From the NCBI RefSeq assembly GCF_003028415.1, contig NZ_PYSV01000008.1, forward strand, positions 62,001 to 126,000: DNA of 64,000 bases, written 5' to 3'. This document shows, piece after piece, positions 54,824 through 64,000 of the stretch. The position numbers and the translations under genes are program-made. The stretch's first letter is position 1; each line of letters starts with the position of its first letter. Under the pieces are notes generated by a model. The model did no database searches. It worked only from the letters and a program-made list of their open reading frames with translations, and was not told the DNA's origin. This DNA is from Deinococcus arcticus (lineage in GTDB: Bacteria; Deinococcota; Deinococci; Deinococcales; Deinococcaceae).

Positions 54824-56476
54824 CTACGGCAGCAGGCGCCACGCGGTCACGTCCAGCAGGCCGCGCGGGGTCAGTTTCAGCGCCGGAATCACGGTCAGTC
54901 CCAGGAAGCTGAGGGTGGTGACGGGGTAAGGCAGGGTGCAGCCGCCCGCGCGGCAGGCGGCCGTCAGGTCCAGCAGGGCCGCCGCCGCCTGTGCCGGGGG
55001 CAGATCGGTCATCAGGCCGGCGTAGGGGAGGGGCAGCTGGGCGCGCACCTGCCCGCCCGAAACCACCACCGCGCCGCCCCCCAGCGCCTCCAGGGCCCGG
55101 CCCGCCTGCCGGATGTCCTCGTCGGTGCCGCCCAGAAACGCCGCGTGATGGGCGTCGTGCAGCACGCTGATGCCCAGGGCGGCGCCGCTCAGCCCGGTCC
55201 CCGAGGTCCAGCAGCTGGCCCACTGGCCCTCCCCGTAGCGGTCGGCCACCACCAGCCGGGCGTCGCCGCTGCCCGGGGCCCCCACGCCGGTGGTGATCTG
55301 GTCGGGGCGCACCTGCATCACCGGCCAGTGGGCCGGCACCTCGAAGCTGGCCGCGTCCCAGCCCGGCCCCAGCGTCACGCCGCCGCCGCTCAGGGGCGGG
55401 GTGTGGGTGCCGGCGCGGGCCTCCTGGCCACCCACGAAGGTGTCCAGCACCTCAAAGCCCTGCAGGTCGCGCAGCAGCACGAAGTCGGCGTGGTGGCCGG
55501 GCGCTACCAGTCCGTAATCGTGCAGGCCCCAGTATTCGGCCGGGTTGCAGGTGACCAGGGCAACCGCGTGCGCCGGGTGCAGGCCGCCTGCCACACAGGC
55601 GCGCAGCAGCCGGTCCAGGTGCCCCAGCTCCAACAACTCGTCCACGCTCACGTCGTCGCTCACCAGCATGGCGCGGCGGGGGCGCCCGCGCAGCACCGGC
55701 AGCAGCGCCTGCAGGTTGCGCGCCGCCGAGCCCTCGCGCACCATCAGCCACAGGCCCGCGCGCAGGCGCTCGTGGGCTTCCTCGGGCGTGGTGGCTTCGT
55801 GGTCCGAGTGCAGCCCGGCCGCCGCATACGCCTGCAGATCGCGCCCCCGCACCCCCGAGGCGTGGCCGTCCAGGCGCCGCCCCGGGGCCCGGCCCGCGTC
55901 CAGCACCGCCCACACCCCGGGGTCGCCGCCCAGCACGCCGGGGTAATTCATCATCTCGGCCAGGCCCAGTACGCCCGGCATGGCCAGCATGCGCGCGGTG
56001 TCGGCCGCGTTCACGCCCGCGCCTCCCTGTTCGAAGGCGCTGGCAGGCACGCACGACGGCGCGCTGGCCCACACCCGCTGCCCAGAGGTTCGGCCTGCGT
56101 CCAGCATCCAGGCCAGCCCCGGGGTGCCCAGCACGTTCACCACCTCGTGCGGCTCGGCCACCACAGCGGTGGTGCCGCGCGGCAACGTGGCGGCGGCAAA
56201 CCCGGCCGGGGTCAGCAGACTGGACTCGATATGCACGTGGGCGTCCAGAAAGCCCGGGGCCAGATAGGCGCCGCGCGCCTCCACCGTGCGCGCCGCTTCA
56301 AAGCCGCTGCCCAGCGCGGCCACGCGGCCAGCGGCCACCAGCACGTCCGCCGCAAAAATTTCCCCGGTGGCGGGCTGCACCACCTGTGCGCCGCGCACCA
56401 GCAGGTCGCCGGGGACCTCACCCCGCGCCGCCCTCACCAGCCGCTGCCGATCCTCGTTGCCTGCGTGTCCTGCCAT
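54824..56476 (-). CDS. ade: Adenine deaminase
   Basis: Converts adenine to hypoxanthine. 550 residues, amidohydrolase fold. Metal ligands HVHIESS and the motifs EMMNYPGV, DGHASGV, SDDVSVDELLELGHLD and VLHDAHHAAFLG fit the Ade family. The start codon ATG 56476 lies five bases after TACACT (leaderless pattern). It is divergent from ygfZ. Confidence 0.92.
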   Translation of the reverse strand: MAGHAGNEDRQRLVRAARGEVPGDLLVRGAQVVQPATGEIFAADVLVAAGRVAALGSGFEAARTVEARGAYLAPGFLDAHVHIESSLLTPAGFAAATLPRGTTAVVAEPHEVVNVLGTPGLAWMLDAGRTSGQRVWASAPSCVPASAFEQGGAGVNAADTARMLAMPGVLGLAEMMNYPGVLGGDPGVWAVLDAGRAPGRRLDGHASGVRGRDLQAYAAAGLHSDHEATTPEEAHERLRAGLWLMVREGSAARNLQALLPVLRGRPRRAMLVSDDVSVDELLELGHLDRLLRACVAGGLHPAHAVALVTCNPAEYWGLHDYGLVAPGHHADFVLLRDLQGFEVLDTFVGGQEARAGTHTPPLSGGGVTLGPGWDAASFEVPAHWPVMQVRPDQITTGVGAPGSGDARLVVADRYGEGQWASCWTSGTGLSGAALGISVLHDAHHAAFLGGTDEDIRQAGRALEALGGGAVVVSGGQVRAQLPLPYAGLMTDLPPAQAAAALLDLTAACRAGGCTLPYPVTTLSFLGLTVIPALKLTPRGLLDVTAWRLLP

Positions 56477-56551
56477 GCACCAGTGTAGGGCAGGGCGCGG
56501 GCCACCCCCGGGCCACAGATGGCGCGGGGGCCTGTCCCTTACCCTGGGCGC

Positions 56552-57425
<874 letters not shown>

Positions 57426-57433
<8 letters not shown>

Positions 57434-57866
57434 GGCGTTTGCGCGCGACCTGCGCGCGGGTACGCCGGCCGCCCGGCGGCGTGCGGCCCGGCGCGCTTAC
57501 GGCCTGGGGGTAGCCCTGACCGCTGGCCCGGCAGCGCTGGTGGGGCTGGTGCAGGCGCTGCAGGGCCGCGCCCCCCTGCCGCCCGGGGGCATGGTGGCCG
57601 TGGCGCTGCTGGCGGCGGGGCTGGCGGGGGCAGCCTACCTGCTGGCCCGCCGCTCGGCCCGGGCGCCCGGCGTGCCGCCTGCCCAGGCCGCCCTGACCGC
57701 TGCCTTTCAGGGGGCCAGCGTGCCCGGGGTGCCGCTGCTGCTGGCGGGAGCGTTCGTACCCACCTGGGGACTGGTGCTGGCGCTGCTCTCTGTGGCAGGG
57801 CTGGGGCATGTGCTGGTGTGGCGGCAACTGGGCCGCTGGGCGCAGGCGGCGGCCGGGGCACGTTAA
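57426..57866 (+). CDS. Small membrane protein, 146 aa
   Basis: Four hydrophobic segments and a basic N-terminus ([10 protein letters not shown]). No recognised family. It overlaps the 3' end of ygfZ, so the two are cotranscribed, and it is followed by a terminator. Confidence 0.65.
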
Positions 57867-57906
57867 GCCCGGCGGCACAGGTCGGCCACACAGCACCGCG
57901 CAAAGC

Positions 57907-57941
57907 AGAGCACCGCGCCTGAATCCTGGGCGCGGTGCTCT
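57907..57941. terminator. Terminator between the membrane protein and dppC
   Basis: AGAGCACCGCGCC pairs with GGCGCGGTGCTCT around a nine-base loop between convergent genes. Confidence 0.75.
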
Positions 57942-57958
57942 GGTGGGAACGCTGGGGC

Positions 57959-58981
57959 TCAGCGGGACTTGGGGTCCAGCGCGTCGCGCAGGCCGTCGCC
58001 AAAGAGGTTGAACGCCAGGCTGAACAGCACGATAAACACGGCCGGGTACACCAGCACGTACCAGTATTCAGGTTTCAGCCACGCGCGGGCAAAATCCACC
58101 AGCTGGCCCCATTCCGAGTAGCCGGGTTCAAAACCCAGGCCCAGGAACGACAGCCCCGCGATGCTCAGGGGCACGGTGGCCAGATCCAGCACGGCGGTGG
58201 TGAACACGGCGGCAATGCTGTTGGGCACCACATGCTTCATGATCAGGCGGAAGTCGCGGGCGCCCAGGCTGCGGGCGGCGTCCACGTATTCCAGCTGCCG
58301 GGTGCGCAGCACCTCACCACGAATCAGGCGGGCGTAGCTGGCCCAGCCGGCAATACAGAAGGCCACGATCATGGGCACGGTGGGATCATAGTCGCCGCCC
58401 CCGGCGCTGAACTTGGCGCGCAGGATGGTCAGGATCACCACTGTCAGGATCAGGGGCGGCAGGGCGAGTAGCACGTCAATAAAGCGCTGAATCAGGTTGT
58501 CCACCCAGCCGCCGTAATAGCCGCTGATGGCCCCGATAATCACGCCGGTCAGGAGCGTGATACCCACGATGATGAACGACAGCTTCAGCGCCGTGCGGGT
58601 GCCCCATACCAGGCCGTAAAAGATGTTGTAGCCGTTGACCGTGCCGAAAATGGCGTCCTGGCCAGGAGCCGTGGGCTGCTGCTGAAAGCTCAGGCGCTCA
58701 GTCAGGTAACAGCTTTTTGGGGGGGCCAGGGTGGCCTGCCAGAACGCTGCGCGCCCCGGGTTGTAGACCTCGCTGGCCTGGCTGATATTCAGGTCGCGCA
58801 GGCAGTTGCCACTGGGCTTGGCAATCAGGGGAGCGAACAGGGCCATCAGCCCGAACAGCAGCGTGATGATCAGGCCGGTGATGGCCAGGGGGTTACGGCG
58901 CAGCTTGCGAATGGCCGGGCTGGTCCAGAACAGCTCCCAGCTGCTGCGGCCCTTGGCGGTGGGGGCGACGGCGGTGGTCAT
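57959..58981 (-). CDS. dppC: Peptide ABC transporter permease DppC-like
   Basis: 340 residues with an N-terminal helix and the EAA loop [15 protein letters not shown]. It belongs to the dipeptide/oligopeptide/nickel family. The extracytoplasmic loop after helix 1 is long (about 100 residues). It is downstream of dppB by 28 bases. No ATPase genes are in the window. Confidence 0.9.
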   Translation of the reverse strand: MTTAVAPTAKGRSSWELFWTSPAIRKLRRNPLAITGLIITLLFGLMALFAPLIAKPSGNCLRDLNISQASEVYNPGRAAFWQATLAPPKSCYLTERLSFQQQPTAPGQDAIFGTVNGYNIFYGLVWGTRTALKLSFIIVGITLLTGVIIGAISGYYGGWVDNLIQRFIDVLLALPPLILTVVILTILRAKFSAGGGDYDPTVPMIVAFCIAGWASYARLIRGEVLRTRQLEYVDAARSLGARDFRLIMKHVVPNSIAAVFTTAVLDLATVPLSIAGLSFLGLGFEPGYSEWGQLVDFARAWLKPEYWYVLVYPAVFIVLFSLAFNLFGDGLRDALDPKSR

Positions 58982-59009
58982 GCGGTCCTCCGGAAGGCAG
59001 GGCGAGGCA

Positions 59010-60032
59010 TCAGTCGAACCTCACGCGCGGGTCGATAACCCCGTACAGAATGTCCACGATGGTACTGACCACCACCACGATGATGGCCGACAGCATGGCG
59101 AAGCCCAGCACGGCGGCCAAGTCTACCCCTCGGGCAGCATCCACAACCCACTGCCCAATGCCAGGGTAGGCGAAAATGGTTTCGGTGATCAGCGAGCCGC
59201 TCAGCAGGCCGATGATCAGGAAGCCCGCCAGAGTCACGATACTCAGCAGGGCGTTGCGCCGGGCGTGCTTGTTGTTTACCACGCGGCTGGACAGGCCTTT
59301 GGCGCGGGCAGTGCGCACGTAGTCACTGGTCAGCGCCTCAAGCATGTTGTTGCGCATCACCTTGATGATGCTGGCGCTCAGCACGATCACCAGGGTCAAC
59401 GCAGGGAGCATCATGTGCCAGAGCGCATCTAAAAAGAGATTCCATTTTCCAGCCAGCGCCGCATCAATGGTCAAGAAGCCTGTGGGTTTAGGCATCGTAA
59501 AGTAATCAACAGTGAACTCCGTGCTGACGTTACCTGCCTGAGGCGCCCATCCAAGGTATGCATAGAAGATGGCCAATAGAAGAATCCCTACTACAAAACT
59601 GGGTAAGCTGTAGCCTAAAACCACCAGCACGCGCAGCACCTGGTCAAGGAGCTTGTCCTTATGCAGAGCACTCAGCGTGCCCAGCCAGATGCTGATCAGC
59701 AGAATAGGAATAGCCGTGACCAATGTCAGCTCAATGGTGCGGGGCAGCCGCTCCTTGATGGTCACGATCACGTCCTGGCTGCTTGCCTTGGAGTAGCCCA
59801 GGTCGCCCTTGAGGGTGGCGCCCAGCCAGCGGCTGTACTGCACCACAAAAGGATCGCGCAGGCCACGCTGCTCGATGATCTGCTCCAGCCGCGCGGCCTG
59901 CTGCTCGCTGCGGATGTACGGCGCGGCGCGCTGCTCGGGCGTCAGTAGCTGTGTCAGACCTACAATCATTAGCGAAAGGACGAGCATTACCACAGGAATC
60001 TGGACAATTCGTCTTAGGATGAAATTAAGCAT
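59010..60032 (-). CDS. dppB: Peptide ABC transporter permease DppB-like
   Basis: 340 residues, six hydrophobic segments, EAA-like loop [14 protein letters not shown]. The gene is a mosaic in base composition: the part at 59010-59400 is GC-rich, while 59420-59660 and its start (59940-60032) are clearly AT-richer, with codons such as those for Lys AAA and Leu TTA. It starts at the edge of an AT-rich island. GGAGAGGGG precedes the ATG. Confidence 0.9.
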   Translation of the reverse strand: MLNFILRRIVQIPVVMLVLSLMIVGLTQLLTPEQRAAPYIRSEQQAARLEQIIEQRGLRDPFVVQYSRWLGATLKGDLGYSKASSQDVIVTIKERLPRTIELTLVTAIPILLISIWLGTLSALHKDKLLDQVLRVLVVLGYSLPSFVVGILLLAIFYAYLGWAPQAGNVSTEFTVDYFTMPKPTGFLTIDAALAGKWNLFLDALWHMMLPALTLVIVLSASIIKVMRNNMLEALTSDYVRTARAKGLSSRVVNNKHARRNALLSIVTLAGFLIIGLLSGSLITETIFAYPGIGQWVVDAARGVDLAAVLGFAMLSAIIVVVVSTIVDILYGVIDPRVRFD

Positions 60033-60294
60033 TGACCCCTCTCCGTTAGAAAAGCGTAATCTCTAGACATAGCCGGTATAATGTAACAAAGTTTTGCCTC
60101 CCTTGGGTGGCTGCCTTTTTGGTCATACCCGAAAAATGAGGTTGGATTAAGGACCTCTCCACCTTAATTTTTAATTGTTCCCTTACCATATTCAACCTAT
60201 TCGTGTCAAGCGAATTTATATAAACACACCATGCTATTCAGAGTAAAATATATTTACGCTGGTCGGGGTGCTTACCGACTAGTGGGAGGCTTAT
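60033..60294. other. AT-rich divergent region between dppB and the secreted peptide gene
   Basis: 262 bases unlike the rest of the window, with runs of A and T. It holds a TATAAT on the plus strand (60077-60082) without a clear -35, TAAAAT (60244-60249) and TATAAA (60219-60224) upstream of the peptide gene, and a hairpin GTCGG/CCGAC just before its ribosome site. It should contain the promoters of dppB (minus) and the peptide (plus). Confidence 0.55.
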
Positions 60295-60456
60295 ATGAAA
60301 AAGATTGCAATCGCCCTAGTGTTTTTAGTCCCGACGCTGGCCCTTTCTACAGCTTCTGCTAGAGTGTGTGATTGTACAGGTGGTGGTGGTGGTGGTGTGA
60401 CGCCTCTGCCCGCGCCTATTTTCTGTAGCATTAAGAACGGACAGCGCGTCTGCTAA
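60295..60456 (+). CDS. Secreted cysteine- and glycine-rich peptide precursor, 53 aa
   Basis: GGGAGG (60284-60289) lies five bases before the ATG. The product has a classic signal peptide (MKKIAIALVFLVPTLALSTA, then SA) with a cleavage site after Ala22. The mature part is 31 residues: Cys25 and Cys27 near the start, six consecutive Gly (codons all GGT), a Pro-containing linker TPLPAPIF, then Cys44 and a C-terminal Cys53. It has net positive charge. Codon use (CTA, TTA, ACA, GGT) is unlike its neighbours. It is followed by a strong terminator. Could be a signalling peptide, an antimicrobial peptide or a surface peptide; none can be chosen from sequence. Confidence 0.75.
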   Translation: MKKIAIALVFLVPTLALSTASARVCDCTGGGGGGVTPLPAPIFCSIKNGQRVC

Positions 60457-60471
60457 TTATTGAAGAACACC

Positions 60472-60507
60472 ATAAGAAATGAGGGGGCGAACCCCCTCAT
60501 TTCTTAT
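60472..60507. terminator. Bidirectional terminator, peptide gene / dppA
   Basis: A perfect 16-base stem, ATAAGAAATGAGGGGG against its complement, closes a CGAA tetraloop. A/T runs lie on both sides. It separates the peptide gene (plus) from dppA (minus), five bases from the dppA stop, so dppA transcripts should mostly stop before dppB. Confidence 0.85.
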
Positions 60508-60511
60508 TAAT

Positions 60512-62233
<1,722 letters not shown>

Positions 62234-62531
62234 TGAGCCTCCGTAGAGCTACGTTTGACAGCGGGCGCGGGCGGCGAAGACGAAATGCAACAGTAGGCCC
62301 CGTGACAGGCTGTCGGTGGTTTGATCGCGCGCATCATAGCGCAGGAGATTTGGGGATGGTGTGACCAGTGTCCGGTTGCGCGGACCATACCGGGGCCGCG
62401 CGCTGGGGCGAATCCAGGGCCCAGCCTTTGGGTCAGGGGCCACGTCCGGGCTCTGTCTGGCCGGCCATGCGCCTTCTGGGCCTCAGCGTCCAGCCTGGGC
62501 GGTGGCCAGGGCCCGTGGCATACTGCGCCGC
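62234..62531. promoter_or_regulatory. Divergent promoter region of dppA and ddl
   Basis: 298 bases. On the minus strand TATGAT (complement of 62333-62338) could be the dppA -10 box. GACAGGCTGTC is a short palindrome near 62314. CATACT (62519-62524) lies seven bases before the GTG of ddl. Confidence 0.4.
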
Positions 62532-63551
<1,020 letters not shown>

Positions 63552-63719
63552 GGGGGGCGTGGCGTGGGGTGTAGGAAGACCGCAGCGCCCTGAGATGTGG
63601 AAATTCAGTGTCGGTCCTCTGGAACGCCTTTGGGTGGGGGCCGTGCGACTCTCGCCGTTTTGACCCTTTCTCTCCGTCCCACCGCTCTCTCCGTCTCCTG
63701 TTCTTCCCGCGCCGCGCCC

Positions 63720-64000
63720 CTATCGCCTGAGCCACCCCGCCGCCCACCGCGTCACCGCCGGCATCACCAGATAGGTCATGGACACCACCACGACCACCAT
63801 CTGCGGCAGAGCGCGCAGGGGCATGGGCCAGTGGCCCAGCCAAGGTGAAAGCGCGGTGCCGAACAGCCAGCCTGTGCCCAGGCTGACCGGGTACAGCGCG
63901 GCCAGGGTCAGCAGGGCCATCTTCCAGCGGGGTGGCTGGCGCAGGCTGGGCGCGGCAGGCGGCGTGAACCAGAAATCCAGGCCGGGCTGCTTTTCAAAGC
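63720..64000 (-). CDS. Antibiotic biosynthesis monooxygenase-type membrane protein (C-terminal part)
   Basis: The gene runs off the right end of the window; the last 93 codons are present. The block GLDFWFTPP, then PPRWKMALLTLAALYPVSLG, is typical of proteins that join an ABM domain to a C-terminal pair of membrane helices; the second helix is LPQMVVVVVSMTYLVMPAV. The N-terminal domain lies outside. The 168 bases between it and ddl hold no gene. Confidence 0.75.
   Translation of the reverse strand, partial: FEKQPGLDFWFTPPAAPSLRQPPRWKMALLTLAALYPVSLGTGWLFGTALSPWLGHWPMPLRALPQMVVVVVSMTYLVMPAVTRWAAGWLRR

Noticed and set aside
60219..60249. Confident promoter assignment for the secreted peptide gene
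   Set aside because: Several TATAAA/TAAAAT boxes exist in AT-rich sequence, but none has a convincing -35 at 17 bases; choosing one would be a guess.

Overview
The window looks like chromosome of a Deinococcus species. The evidence is very high GC, a glucose-binding protein very close to the Thermus type, an amylosucrase, a complete 14-gene nuo operon, a suf operon, and many genes whose start codon lies 5-8 bases after a TANNNT -10 box (leaderless transcripts, as known for Deinococcus). No rRNA, tRNA or CRISPR array was found. Almost all of it reads as core chromosome broken by small repeats, one insertion sequence and one AT-rich island. Species cannot be named from the sequence alone.

Layout. 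1-5.1 kb: two small conserved proteins, mutS2, a lipoprotein and an MFS transporter. 5.2-7.7 kb: a Gre-type transcription factor and lysS, separated by a structured repeat and other repeats. 7.8-9.3 kb: a MITE-like repeat (called R2 here) with an intact IS4-family element inserted in its last five bases. 9.6-14.4 kb: a ROK regulator fused by overlap to a glucose ABC importer (binding protein plus two permeases, no ATPase). 14.5-15.7 kb: a histidine kinase. 16.0-31.4 kb: nuoABCDEFGHIJKLMN. 31.5-36.1 kb: proS (convergent), a NADAR protein, amylosucrase and a stress-type flavin protein. 36.1-41.1 kb (minus strand): sufC-yefM-yoeB-sufB-DUF7832-VOC-sufD, a suf operon carrying a toxin-antitoxin pair. 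41.2-46.9 kb: coaX, a zinc alcohol dehydrogenase with an SRPBCC protein, an SDR and an S41 peptidase. 47.1-52.3 kb: a histidine kinase paired with a small periplasmic molybdopterin-fold protein, then pfkB-mltG-(59-aa ORF)-DUF421, and a ferredoxin. 52.3-53.1 kb: a cluster of repeat copies. 53.1-57.9 kb: a Cache-GGDEF cyclase, adenine deaminase, YgfZ and a membrane protein. 58.0-62.2 kb: a peptide ABC importer split by an AT-rich island. 62.5-64.0 kb: ddl and the end of a monooxygenase-family membrane protein.

Three things stand out. First, in the AT-rich island between the peptide-binding protein and its permeases there is an unlisted 53-codon gene for a secreted, four-cysteine, glycine-rich peptide, transcribed divergently from the permeases. 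Second, a repeat family (R1) folds into an outer stem plus inner hairpin with a constant 11-base loop, and two copies differ by paired changes in the inner stem, followed by a run of T; this suggests selection on an RNA. Third, the spacers between genes of the glucose-transport and nuo operons are filled with reiterated 7-10 base words followed by their reverse complements, with different words in different spacers; these may be mRNA hairpins acting between cistrons.

How the genes work together. Sugar uptake (glucose importer, amylosucrase) feeds NADH to complex I. The suf machine supplies the many Fe-S clusters of complex I and the ferredoxin; YgfZ helps Fe-S enzymes. CoaX, LysS, ProS, Ddl and MltG are housekeeping functions.
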